DNA from: Streptomyces sp. WAC 01529
Lineage (GTDB): Bacteria > Actinomycetota > Actinomycetes > Streptomycetales > Streptomycetaceae
Assembly (NCBI RefSeq): GCF_003945545.1
Contig: NZ_CP029617.1
Span: 6,785,001-6,849,000 of the forward strand
Length of the DNA stretch: 64,000 nt
Direction: 5' to 3'
Below the pieces are notes generated by a model. The model ran no database searches. It saw nothing but the letters and a program-made list of their open reading frames with translations, and was not told the DNA's origin. Made by a program: the position numbers and the translations under genes. This document shows positions 51,543-60,231 of this stretch, in pieces. Within the stretch, counting starts at the first letter, position 1; every line of letters starts with the position of its first letter.

Positions 51543-51949
51543 GTCACCAGGCTCTCCGACGCCCGCAACAAGACACAACGTCTTGGCGGCAGACCCACGG
51601 GGCCGGGGCCCCGTCGGGCACTCGACTGACCAGCCGGGCCAGCGGACGGCTGGGTTCGTTTGTAGGGTCTCGCCGCTCGTGTCAGATGGCGTTCCCGTGA
51701 CCTGCAGATTCGCAGGTTGTCTCACGCGATGTCGGACGCAGGAATCTCAACTTCGTGTCGTCCCTCGCCATTCGCTCGCAAGTGCGCGAGTCGCGCAGAG
51801 TCATGGCTTGCCCTGCCATACGCAATGCGACAGGACACTTCTGCTCGATGTCGGCCACACCTTGAGTCGCGAATGACGCCAGCGGCCGTTTCCCTGGACC
51901 AGACCGTGGTCAGCGAACCGCGGCTGGCTGGGGCCGCCTTTGCGGAGGA
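51543..51949. other. Intergenic region with regulatory-looking motif
   Basis: No gene supported. TGTCTCACGCGATGTCGGA at 51719-51737 closely matches TGTCTCACCGGGATGTCGGA at 53403-53422; each lies about 175 bp upstream of a minus-strand start (51542 and 53230). Confidence 0.45.
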
Positions 51950-53230
51950 TTAACTCCCCAGTTCCCTCAGCCGCTGGTGGAAGGGGGCAATTTTGCCCGT
52001 CGCCAGCTCGCGGCTGAGCTGAGAGAAGAAGGTGAGGTGGGGAAGCCTGCGGCGCAGGAGCCTGCGCAGCCATGCGGGAGACCGCACGTGCACCTCGGTC
52101 TCACCCTCGATAACAGGGAACCCGGGGATTACAGGCACGCCGGCGGTGGTAACTCGGAGCGTGACCGGATGACCGCCTGCCACGTTGGCCCCAAGCAGTT
52201 CGGTACGCAGATCCGCAACGATTCCCTCGAGCTCGCCCATAGCTTTGCGCAGCCGCAGAAGGTCGCTCTGGTGCTGCAGGGCGAGCTCCTGCTCCCTGAC
52301 CCACCTGCGGAAGGCGGCCACGGACTCGCGCCCTCGCAGCTCTGTTGCGGCGGCGAGCAGTTCGCTCCGGGATCCGACGGAATGCGCCAGCATGGACGCG
52401 ATGGCAGGCATGTCGATCGTCACGCTCAAACGCACGGCAGAGGCGAGCTCGGCTCGGACCCTGCCCGTCTGCTTCACCACCTCACCGGCGAACTCCCTCG
52501 TGGATGGCCCGCCGCCAGGGCGCGGCAGCTTCAGCATGGCCTCGGCTCGGTAAGTGTGCGGCATGTAGGAGAGCGACAGCTTGTCGGCCAACTCTTCGTA
52601 ATAGAAGGCCCTCAGCAGGAACATGCAGTAGCGGCGGAAGGCGTCCGAGGCGCCTTGCAGCGCCCGGTCGATGGCGTCCTCGAGGGCGTGGACGCGGCTG
52701 AAGGCCGCCTCTCCGGCGAGGGCCTGGCGCAGGATGGTGGCGTCGCTTCGGTACAGATGCTCAACTTCGGGCCGGATGTCGGTCAGCCCGTAGTAGCGGT
52801 TGAAGTGAGCCGAAAACAACTCACCACCTCCCAGCCTGCTCAGGAGGAGTCGGTGCTGCTCGGCAAGTTCGCCCGAGCTCAACGCCCGCTCCAGCCGGTC
52901 GAGCGTCGCTTTCACCAGCAGTGTGGTGAACGGCAGCAAATCCCCTTCAGGAGGAGAAGTGCTGCGTGCTGCGGTCAGCGAGGGGAAGGTCGAGAAGTAC
53001 GGGGCGTGCAGCAGGCTTATGGGATAACTCTCCGAGTCGCCCCAGCTGTCGATGACCAGCGCCTCGTGCAGGACGATCGCCTCCAGAAGGTCAGCGAGGG
53101 ACTGTTCGTCCGCCAGGGTGGCGCTGCCCGGGGACTCAAGCATGGTGGTGGCGCCCGCCACCGTGGCGTTGTCCAGGAGCGCGGCGCCCCTGTCCTGTGC
53201 GATCCGCAGTGGCTGTCCCTCGTCCCACAT
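51950..53230 (-). CDS. Hypothetical helical protein (426 aa)
   Basis: Starts ATG 53230 after a run of eight G. Long soluble helical protein (LADEQSLADLLEAIVLHEAL, HALEDAIDRALQGASDAFRR, LLRLRKAMGELEGIVADLRT) ending in a basic amphipathic region (WLRRLLRRRLPHLTFF). Family not recognised. It stands alone, preceded by a 40-bp palindrome and a 20-bp palindrome. Its composition and isolation suggest an accessory, possibly defence-type gene, but nothing in it proves this. Confidence 0.65.
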   Translation of the reverse strand: MWDEGQPLRIAQDRGAALLDNATVAGATTMLESPGSATLADEQSLADLLEAIVLHEALVIDSWGDSESYPISLLHAPYFSTFPSLTAARSTSPPEGDLLPFTTLLVKATLDRLERALSSGELAEQHRLLLSRLGGGELFSAHFNRYYGLTDIRPEVEHLYRSDATILRQALAGEAAFSRVHALEDAIDRALQGASDAFRRYCMFLLRAFYYEELADKLSLSYMPHTYRAEAMLKLPRPGGGPSTREFAGEVVKQTGRVRAELASAVRLSVTIDMPAIASMLAHSVGSRSELLAAATELRGRESVAAFRRWVREQELALQHQSDLLRLRKAMGELEGIVADLRTELLGANVAGGHPVTLRVTTAGVPVIPGFPVIEGETEVHVRSPAWLRRLLRRRLPHLTFFSQLSRELATGKIAPFHQRLRELGS

Positions 53231-53257
53231 GTGGCGTACCCCCCCCGATCGACATGG

Positions 53258-53297
53258 GCGCCCCGTGGCCCCCTCGGCCGAGGGGGCCACGGGGCGC
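53258..53297. promoter_or_regulatory. Perfect 40-bp palindrome upstream of 53230 gene
   Basis: GCGCCCCGTGGCCCCCTCGG (53258-53277) is followed directly by its exact reverse complement (53278-53297). It ends 28 bp before the ATG, so it would sit in the leader or over the promoter of the gene. It could be a hairpin that blocks transcription or translation, or an operator. Confidence 0.75.
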
Positions 53298-53796
53298 TCC
53301 TCCACCGTCCAGCTGACCGGGAATTTGAGCAAGGTACCCGGGGGCCACCGCCTGATTGGACTGCATTCCTACGCCGCCTGGGATGCGTCAGGACACCTGT
53401 GGTGTCTCACCGGGATGTCGGATCCGACATCCATCCGACCGCGACCGTGAGATTCCGACACGGAACTTGAGTTCCTACATCGTTGTCCAAGGACAAGTTC
53501 TGTCCTGCCTCAGCGAAGCCAGTCGTCGTCTCACTCAACTCACTCGAAGGCGGCGGGCCATAATCGCGCTTCCCGCGGACCTCGGCTGTGTGCCCTACAG
53601 ATCGTGTAGGTCGCCGTGACCGTGCTGCTGGCAATAACAGGATGCGTCGTCGGCAGCGAACTGACACCTGCCCAGCCATGTCCCAGCGCGCGGGTGCCTG
53701 TACGGGCGGGGTAGGGGAAAACGGTGTGCGATGGCGTCACGGGAATATGGGTGCCGTAGAACGGCGAGGGATCGTTCATCTCCACCGAGGACTCCT
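53298..53796. other. Intergenic region between divergent/convergent accessory genes
   Basis: Contains the 20-bp palindrome at 53413-53432 and a small inverted repeat around TTGTCCAAGGACAA (53482-53495). No coding frame supported. Confidence 0.5.
53413..53432. promoter_or_regulatory. Perfect 20-bp palindrome GGATGTCGGATCCGACATCC
   Basis: Self-complementary operator-like sequence about 185 bp upstream of the 53230 start. Its left half (GATGTCGGA) recurs upstream of the cupin gene at 51729. Confidence 0.55.
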
Positions 53797-54000
53797 TCAA
53801 TGGTCCAGTGCGACCAGGGCTGTTGTGATGGCGGCGGCGAGGGTGAGGGTAGCGGCGAAGGCTACGGCGGCGCGGGCCAGCGCGGTGGGGTAGGTGGCAT
53901 GGTCGCGGCGGGCGAGGTAGCCCGCGCCAGTCCCGGCGAGGGCGGCGATCACGACGGTCAGGGCGCAGGCGAGCAGGATCAGGGCGGTGCGGTCGGACAC
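53797..54000 (-). CDS. Small two-TM membrane protein
   Basis: About 67 aa from GTG 54000, with GAGGGA 8-9 nt upstream. Two hydrophobic helices (ALILLACALTVVIAALAGTG and AVAFAATLTLAAAITTALVA) joined by a basic loop. Divergent from the XRE-STAND gene, 125 bp away. Small 2-TM proteins next to sensor ATPases can be effectors; here that is only a possibility. Confidence 0.6.
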   Translation of the reverse strand: MSDRTALILLACALTVVIAALAGTGAGYLARRDHATYPTALARAAVAFAATLTLAAAITTALVALDH

Positions 54001-54125
54001 GGTGTCAGTCCCTCTCGGCACGGCGGGTGTTGTCGTGGTGCCGAATTTTGCGGATCCGGTGTTCGGCGTGGTTCGCGCGGTCGAAGATGAACGACGGCGA
54101 ACAGCGGCACAGCACAGGGGGCAGC

Positions 54126-56342
54126 GTGGGGACGGACCATTTGCAGGTTCCGGCGGCTGCACGGGCGGAGCTGCGCGCCCAGCTGGAGGCCGGTCGGGTC
54201 GCGCGGGGGTTGAACCAGACTGAACTCGCCCGCCGTGCCGGCCTGGGCCGTACCTCGGTCAGCCAGGCGCTCAGCAGTACCGCGCCTGCGCCTACTGCGC
54301 AGACGGTGGGCGCGTTGGCGCGTGCCCTCCGCCTCGACGTCCGCCCCTTACTGGACTTGCTGGCCACTGTAAGTGGGTCTCCTCACGGCCCGGGCGGCGC
54401 GCTGGGGAAGCCGATTGCGGACTGGGATCCGTACGATCTGGAAGTTCATCCCGCGGCCGAAGCCCCTACGCGTTCGGGATACGGCAGCGGGCCGAGCGGT
54501 GCGGTCGGGCAAGGGCGGCGGGCCCTGCTGCCGTCGTATGTGGGCCGTGGGCACGATGAGGAGCTGTCTGCCCTCGTGGACGCCGCGGCGCAGGAGCGCA
54601 GTCGGATGGCCGTGCTGGTTGGTTCCTCCTCGACGGGCAAGACCCGGGCCTGCTGGGAGGCCGTGCAGCAGCTGGACGAGTACGGCTGGAGGTTGTGGCA
54701 TCCCTTCGATCCCACCCGGGCCGAAGCCGCCCTGGCCGACATCGAGCGCGTCGGGCCGCGCACGGTGGTGTGGCTGAACGAGGCCCAGCACTACCTCGGC
54801 GCCGGTGGCGGACTGGGCGAACGCATCGCCGCTGCCCTGCACGCCCTTCTCACTGACCCGGCACGCGGACCAGTGCTAGTTCTGGGTACCTTGTGGCCCG
54901 AGTACGCCACCGCCTACACCGCACTGCCCCGACCGGGCGTGGAAGACCGGCACCCGCGGGTGCGGGAGCTGCTGGCCGGTCGGCAGATCGCGCTGCCTGA
55001 CAGCTTCGACACGGCCGCAATCGCTGACGCGAAGGCCCTCGCCGCGGCGGGCGACCGGCAGCTCGCACACGCGCTGAACCACATGGGGGACAGGCGGTTG
55101 GCGCAGTTCCTGGCCGGGGCGCCAGAACTGCTGCGCCGATACGAAACCGCGTCCCCGCCAGCCCGGGCCCTCCTTAACGCGGCGATGGACGCACGCCGTC
55201 TGGGCGTCGGCCTCCACCTATCACTGTCCTTCCTCGAACACGCGGCCACCGACTACCTGACCAGCGACGAATACGACACCCTCGACGACAACTGGCTCGA
55301 AGAAGCCCTCGCCGAGGTCACGCAGGCCGTCCACGGCCATCTCGCCCCCCTGCGCCGCATCCGCCCACGCCCAACCCAGCCCCTCACTCAGCAGGGCAGC
55401 ACGGCGCAGGGGCCCGGCTACCGGCTGGCGGACTACCTCGAACAACACGGCCGCGACATCGGGAAACCTATGTGCCCCCCGGCCTCGTTCTGGGAAGCCG
55501 CGCACCACCACCTCACCCAGCCCGACATCTCCCACATCGCATACGCGGCCAAAGCGCGCCACCGCACCTACTGGGCCTACCACCTGTGGCACAAGGCCGC
55601 CGACGCTGGCAGCACCGAGGCCCTAGCCCAGCTCGCCGGATTGCGGGAGGGGGTGGGGGACCGGGAAGGGGCCGAGCGGCTTGCCCGGCAGGCTGCCGAC
55701 GCCGGCAACACCGACGCCCTGGCCCGGCTCGCCGATATGCGAGAGATTGCCGGGGACCGGGAGGGGGCCGACCGGCTTGCCCAGCAGGCTGCCGACGCTG
55801 GCAACACCGATGCCTTGGCCTCGATTGCCGAACTGCGCATGATGGCGGGGGCCCGGGATATGGAAGGGGACCGGGAGGGGGCCGAGCGGCTCCTGCGGGA
55901 GGGGACCGAGGGGCACCTGCGGCGGGCCGCCGACGCCGGCAACACATTCGCCCTGGTCCTACTCGCTGTACTGCTGAGCGAGGCCGGGGACCGGAACGGG
56001 GCCGAACAAGTCGCCCATCAAGCCGCCGACGCCGGCGACACCGACGCCCTGTTACAGCTTGCCCGGATGCGGGAGGAGGTCGGAGATCGGGAGGGGGCCG
56101 AACGGCTCCTGCGGCGGGCCGCCGACGCCGACAACGAGGAGGCCGTGGGCCTACTCGCCGCGCTGTGGGAGAAGGCCGGGGATTGGGAGGGGGCCGAGCG
56201 GATCGCCCTGGAAGCTGCCGACGCTGGCGACACCGACGCCCTGGAACGGCTCGCCGATATGCGGAAGGTTGGCGGGACGGATGAAGATGGACTGTGGACG
56301 TATGGGCTCGACCCTGATGGCACGCCATCTGCCCCTTGGTGA
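54126..56342 (+). CDS. XRE-STAND ATPase with Sel1-like repeats
   Basis: 738 aa from GTG 54126 (AGGGGG site upstream; ATG 54087 possible). Three parts: an XRE-type HTH (about 16-70, RGLNQTELARRAGLGRTSVS), a P-loop NTPase with Walker A GSSSTGKT (166-173) and Walker B-like TVVWLNEAQHYLG, and about seven Sel1/TPR-like 34-residue repeats (GDREGAERLARQAADAGNTD and variants, about 480-715). This is the sensor-switch-repeat design of STAND proteins. Regulator of a local response or stand-alone defence protein; ligand unknown. Confidence 0.8.
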   Translation: MGTDHLQVPAAARAELRAQLEAGRVARGLNQTELARRAGLGRTSVSQALSSTAPAPTAQTVGALARALRLDVRPLLDLLATVSGSPHGPGGALGKPIADWDPYDLEVHPAAEAPTRSGYGSGPSGAVGQGRRALLPSYVGRGHDEELSALVDAAAQERSRMAVLVGSSSTGKTRACWEAVQQLDEYGWRLWHPFDPTRAEAALADIERVGPRTVVWLNEAQHYLGAGGGLGERIAAALHALLTDPARGPVLVLGTLWPEYATAYTALPRPGVEDRHPRVRELLAGRQIALPDSFDTAAIADAKALAAAGDRQLAHALNHMGDRRLAQFLAGAPELLRRYETASPPARALLNAAMDARRLGVGLHLSLSFLEHAATDYLTSDEYDTLDDNWLEEALAEVTQAVHGHLAPLRRIRPRPTQPLTQQGSTAQGPGYRLADYLEQHGRDIGKPMCPPASFWEAAHHHLTQPDISHIAYAAKARHRTYWAYHLWHKAADAGSTEALAQLAGLREGVGDREGAERLARQAADAGNTDALARLADMREIAGDREGADRLAQQAADAGNTDALASIAELRMMAGARDMEGDREGAERLLREGTEGHLRRAADAGNTFALVLLAVLLSEAGDRNGAEQVAHQAADAGDTDALLQLARMREEVGDREGAERLLRRAADADNEEAVGLLAALWEKAGDWEGAERIALEAADAGDTDALERLADMRKVGGTDEDGLWTYGLDPDGTPSAPW

Positions 56343-56626
56343 CCATTCACCCAATTGAACGCCGACGCGACCTACGAGCTGCCATGGGCGGGACCCCAAC
56401 AGGCAGTAAGGCACGACAAAGCTAGTCCGGCGAAGCCCTGACTCGGCGACTGAGTTGGATGAGACAGAGCGCCAGTCGCCTGCCTTCGATGAGACGGCGA
56501 CTCGGTTTGATGACAACGGACAAGTTCGCCGGGGGCAGACAGGAAAGATCGCGGAAGGACTGGTACAAGCCGCCAGGGGCATGTCAACGTAGACGACCTT
56601 CCCCGAAACCCCAGGTCAGAGAGGTG

Positions 56627-56986
56627 ATGCCCGTGACCGTGGACGCGTCCACCCCCGGATTCTCCACCACCACCGAAGCCTTGCAGCTGCGCTCGTGGCA
56701 GCTGGGCCCCGGCCAGCCGACGATGGTCACCGACCTGTTCAAGGCCGAGTTCTTCCACCTCGTCGTGGACGACCGCGCCGACGTCCACATCAGCAGCAAG
56801 GACGGCCGCTTCTACCTCGGATGGTTCCCCCTCGGCCGCCCCGGCACCGACGGCGACGGCTGGACCCTCGCCGTCACCGGCGCCGCCAAGGTCCCCGGCT
56901 ACCGGATCCGGTTCGACACCGAGACGCCGGCCGAGATCGTCGCGGCCACGGTCCAGCGCGTCCTGGCCACCTCCCGGCCTCTGTGA
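56627..56986 (+). CDS. DUF317-like small protein
   Basis: 119 aa, ATG 56627 (GAGAGGTG upstream). Contains a single DUF317-like unit: FFHLVVDDRADVHISSKDGR, FYLGWFPLGRPGT, TPAEIVAATVQRVLATSRP. Starts the right-hand DUF317 group. Function unknown. Confidence 0.68.
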   Translation: MPVTVDASTPGFSTTTEALQLRSWQLGPGQPTMVTDLFKAEFFHLVVDDRADVHISSKDGRFYLGWFPLGRPGTDGDGWTLAVTGAAKVPGYRIRFDTETPAEIVAATVQRVLATSRPL

Positions 56987-57088
56987 ACCGACCGCAGGCC
57001 CCGCGCGGATCGGAGCCGCTGCTCACGCGCGGCACGTACCCTGCCCTCGGCCCCTGCGGGGGCGCCCGCTACTGCAAGGAGATGCGTC

Positions 57089-57577
57089 TTGGCCCCGGAG
57101 TTGACCGTCGGCGATCTGCTCGACCGCCTGTCCGCCAGCGACCGCGACGTGGTGGCCCGCCTGTGGATTAACCCCTTCGCCCGCACGGCCCGCCGCCTGG
57201 GCGGCGTGGTCCCCACCCGTGACGACGCCGGCCGGCCGGTGGTGTTCATCGCCGAGGCCAAGGACGCCGAGCCGCTCGGCGCCCTGCCCGACACGACCGT
57301 CGGCGACCTGCTCGACCAGCTGTCGGCCTGCGACCGCGACGCCGTCGTGCAGCTCGCCCTCAACCCCGACTTCCCGATGGCCCACCGCGCGGGTCCCGTT
57401 ACCGCCGCCCACGATGAGAAGGACCGCCCCGTGCTGCTCCTCACCGAGCCGGACGAGGACGAGGCCGAACAGTTCGGCCCCCTGTTGCCCGCCGTCGCGG
57501 TCGCGCTGACCTGGCACGCACCGACCGAGGCCCCGCCCCGCCGACGGCGCGGAACCCGCCCCAGCGGCGGGCAGTGA
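57089..57577 (+). CDS. Protein with internal tandem duplication
   Basis: 162 aa from TTG 57089, AAGGAG 7 nt upstream. Two copies of a roughly 60-residue unit: TVGDLLDRLSASDRDVVARL and TVGDLLDQLSACDRDAVVQL, each ending in GRPVVFIAE or DRPVLLLTE. Compact alpha/beta repeats, unknown function. Between DUF317 genes. Confidence 0.7.
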   Translation: MAPELTVGDLLDRLSASDRDVVARLWINPFARTARRLGGVVPTRDDAGRPVVFIAEAKDAEPLGALPDTTVGDLLDQLSACDRDAVVQLALNPDFPMAHRAGPVTAAHDEKDRPVLLLTEPDEDEAEQFGPLLPAVAVALTWHAPTEAPPRRRRGTRPSGGQ

Positions 57578-57655
57578 ACCACCCCCGAGCCCACGGAGGC
57601 GCCCCTGCACCCGCACCATCCCACTGATCCCTCCCACCCCGCTTCGCCGGACGCC

Positions 57656-58342
57656 GTGCGCTGGGTCACCCCGCGCCATCTGGCCGGCGATGACGACGTC
57701 CTCGCCGAGCGCATCGGGGACACCCTGACCGGCCTGGGGTGGCGCATGTGGCCGACCTCCCGCGACACCCTGCTTTATGTGAGCCCCGACGAGCTGCGCG
57801 GCGCCGAATGGATCCTGGCCAGCAGCCCGTTCTCCCTCGGCGGACTGCGGGTGGCCCTGCAGATCTCCGCGCGTTCGGACGCCACCAGTGCCCTGGTGCA
57901 GTGGAACGCGTACTTCACCACCGGCGTACCGCACGAGGCACTTCATGACTTCCTCGTCGCGCTCGACGCCAGCGGGGTGCCCGACAGCGGCTTCGAGGAG
58001 CCCGAGGCGGTGGTCGCGGCGCTGAGCGCCCAGGGCTGGATCCGTGACGTGGACCGCCCCCGCGCCGCCGCCACGGATCCCGGCTTCGCCTCGCACATCT
58101 CACTCGAGATGCTGCCGGACCTGATCGCCGACGCCGATCTGCGGGAGGACCTGATGGGCTGGCAGGCATGGGCCGAGCCCACGTTCGGCGCCCCCTACCT
58201 GTGGTGCGCGAACTTCAGCCCGAGCGTCCCCCACGAGCTGGTCGCGGCCTTCGCCGCCTCGCTCGCCTCCCCGGCCCCGGTGGCACGCCACCGGCTGCCA
58301 CAGAGCGCGGAGAAGCGACTCACCATCGTCCACCGCGGCTGA
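57656..58342 (+). CDS. DUF317 domain protein
   Basis: 228 aa from GTG 57656 (VRWVTPRHLAGDDDVLAERI). Two DUF317-type blocks: WNAYFTTGVPHEALHDFLVA and WCANFSPSVPHELVAAFAAS. A CTG at 57605 has GGAGG 5 nt upstream and would add 17 residues of the usual DUF317 lead, so translation may start there. Third DUF317 locus in the window. Confidence 0.75.
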   Translation: MRWVTPRHLAGDDDVLAERIGDTLTGLGWRMWPTSRDTLLYVSPDELRGAEWILASSPFSLGGLRVALQISARSDATSALVQWNAYFTTGVPHEALHDFLVALDASGVPDSGFEEPEAVVAALSAQGWIRDVDRPRAAATDPGFASHISLEMLPDLIADADLREDLMGWQAWAEPTFGAPYLWCANFSPSVPHELVAAFAASLASPAPVARHRLPQSAEKRLTIVHRG

Positions 58343-58806
58343 CCAGCAGAGCCCGGCACGTTGTCGGGCCCTGCCCTCCGCAGGCCGCGTTCACACCTCA
58401 GACCTGGCAGAGGTGTCCCCGACGAACCCGCTGCCCGCTGCCCGCTGCCCGCTGCCGAGGCTCAGCGCTGCGAGCGCTGCGGCTCCAACGGATTCCTCGC
58501 CTGGGCCGCGCGGGCGGCGCCGCGATTGCCGAGCGGGTCACCGTCATGTCCCCGCTGCGCACGGAGGCCCGGGCGAGCGCGCCGCGAGGTCCGCCTGAGC
58601 GGGGCGCGCCTGCGCCGCGAGCGCGTGGTCACCGTGGAGCGCGTGGACCCTGCGACGCCGAGAACAGCTCACGAGCGGTGAGCGCCAGAGCGTGGTCATG
58701 CCCAACACCCGTCGCCTGTCAGGCCCTTTGGCCTGGCGGGCCTTCGGCGTACACGGGGGTCGTGCCCGCCCTTGGAGGGTGAGCGCAGCAGTGGTCTGAT
58801 AGGCCC
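58343..58806. other. Intergenic region with possible zinc-ribbon remnant
   Basis: A short tandem CTGCCCG run near 58430-58455 precedes a frame encoding RCERCGSNGFLAWAARA, SCPRCARRPGRARREV, up to 58681, which resembles the zinc-ribbon small proteins of Streptomyces mobile elements. No convincing start or ribosome site, so not called as a gene. Confidence 0.4.
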
Positions 58807-59844
58807 ATGATCACGCCGTACCGTTACGGTCCCGTTGATATCTGGCCCGGCCAGCGCCCGTCGCTCTGCGGCCTGTTGAAGTGGATGGCCTCCGACACCT
58901 TCCACTGGCTTGGTGACGGCTATCGCCATGCTCCACCACCAGGCGAGGAGACCTTCACGGATCTCCACATCCGGCACCTGCGGCAAGCCATGGGACACCG
59001 CCTGAAAGCCATTCAGTTCACCAAGAGGCAGGAGAGTTTCAACGGTGCCGACTGGGAGCTTTGGATCCACAACCGGTCTCACGGAATTGGTCTGAGGATC
59101 CAGGCCAAGAAACAATCCCGAAAAGGTCAGTACGGCTTTTGGTACTGGCTTCATGAACGTTCAGCTCTGCAGTGTGACCTCCTCGTCCATGACGCGCTCA
59201 TCACGCAGTGCGTTCCCGTATACCTCCTGTACAACCACCGCGGGCCGTGGACCGTCGCCCAGGGCCTTGCGCAGGGCCTGTGCGGTCATACGGCATCAGA
59301 CCAATCGCACTACGGCTGCACGCTGTTGTCCGCCTTCCATGTGCAGGCGGCACTCTTCCGACTCGTGATCGACAATGACCTGTACGGCCACTACCGGAAC
59401 ATCAGCCACCAGCGGCTCCGGCAGATGTCCGCGCCGTGGAATCAGGTGTTGTGCGACGTGCAGGAACCCAAAGAAGTACGGGATTCTCGTGGCGTCGCCA
59501 CACTGAAGGAGATACAGCGGCGAAGCGCGGCGTTGGAACAATCCGGACTGGAAGCACTGGGGCGAGTCGATCCCGAAGGGTTCTCGACTCCGAGCCAGGT
59601 GCAACGAGACCATTCAGACCTGGGAGACGCCCCAGAGCTCAGGACGCGCCTGGACGAGACGCCGGCAAGGGGCGACGCCCAGACGGCACTCAGGCCGCTT
59701 CCCCAACGTGTGCTCAGGCTGCTGGAAGCAGACGACCCATGCCCGCCAGAGCCCGACGTTCCCACGAGTGCGGTGGTGCTGTACGACGTCACGGACGCCG
59801 AGGAACGCCTGGTTAACGAGCGGGGGCGCCTGTACCACTCGTAG
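58807..59844 (+). CDS. DUF6615-like protein, PD-(D/E)xK nuclease-like core
   Basis: 345 aa, ATG 58807. The core (about 48-106) reads EETFTDLHIRHLRQAMG, IQFTKRQESFNGADWELWIH, GIGLRIQAKKQ: an acidic E/D, then GADWE, then QAKK, the layout of DUF6615 and related PD-(D/E)xK folds. After it comes a region with CDLLVHDALITQCVPVYLL, then a disordered tail. Possibly an accessory nuclease used against invading DNA; inference. A strong terminator follows. Confidence 0.75.
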   Translation: MITPYRYGPVDIWPGQRPSLCGLLKWMASDTFHWLGDGYRHAPPPGEETFTDLHIRHLRQAMGHRLKAIQFTKRQESFNGADWELWIHNRSHGIGLRIQAKKQSRKGQYGFWYWLHERSALQCDLLVHDALITQCVPVYLLYNHRGPWTVAQGLAQGLCGHTASDQSHYGCTLLSAFHVQAALFRLVIDNDLYGHYRNISHQRLRQMSAPWNQVLCDVQEPKEVRDSRGVATLKEIQRRSAALEQSGLEALGRVDPEGFSTPSQVQRDHSDLGDAPELRTRLDETPARGDAQTALRPLPQRVLRLLEADDPCPPEPDVPTSAVVLYDVTDAEERLVNERGRLYHS

Positions 59845-59858
59845 CCGATGGCGACATG

Positions 59859-59902
59859 ACAGTGCCCCTGTGGATACCAATCGACATCCACAGGGGCACT
59901 GT
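59859..59902 (+). terminator. Hairpin terminator
   Basis: ACAGTGCCCCTGTGGAT (59859-59875) and its complement (59886-59902), perfect 17-bp stem, 10-nt loop, 15 nt after the DUF6615 stop. Stable on both strands, so it could also stop minus-strand transcripts from 59974. Confidence 0.8.
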
Positions 59903-59973
59903 GTAGCGGTTCTGCTACCGGAGCCCTTGCGGGCCTCACCCAGACGGAAACCGCCTGTACGACAGTGCCCGTC

Positions 59974-60231
59974 CTAATTCACGTCAGCGTGCCGAAGGAT
60001 GAGCTGGGTGCCGAACGCGATGAGGCCCACGCTCGCTCCCCCGACAACGCCCACCAGCCACCACTGGGCGTTGCCGGTGAACGATGAGGTGAACAGGCCA
60101 AACAGCAGTGCCGTTCCGCTGCCCAGCCAAAGGGGAGGCGGTGCATCGGGCGTTGAGGAGTAGCCGCGTGCAGAGCACATTTGGGATGGTCCTTCCTTCG
60201 AACGGTCTCCAGGGGCGGACGACTCAGCCAC
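59974..60231 (-). CDS. Small two-TM protein
   Basis: 85 aa; ATG 60231 overlaps the lipoprotein gene (60224) in the same operon. Two hydrophobic stretches (PLWLGSGTALLFGLFTSSF and WWLVGVVGGASVGLIAF). Unknown; coupled to the lipoprotein. Confidence 0.6.
   Translation of the reverse strand: MAESSAPGDRSKEGPSQMCSARGYSSTPDAPPPLWLGSGTALLFGLFTSSFTGNAQWWLVGVVGGASVGLIAFGTQLILRHADVN

Noticed and set aside
55640..56290. Repeated GACCGGGAGGGGGCC-type DNA units
   Set aside because: They encode the Sel1-like protein repeats of the STAND protein, not a non-coding repeat array.
58361..58681. Possible zinc-ribbon small gene
   Set aside because: The CxxC pairs are suggestive, but the upstream part is repetitive and no start is convincing; described as an intergenic remnant instead.
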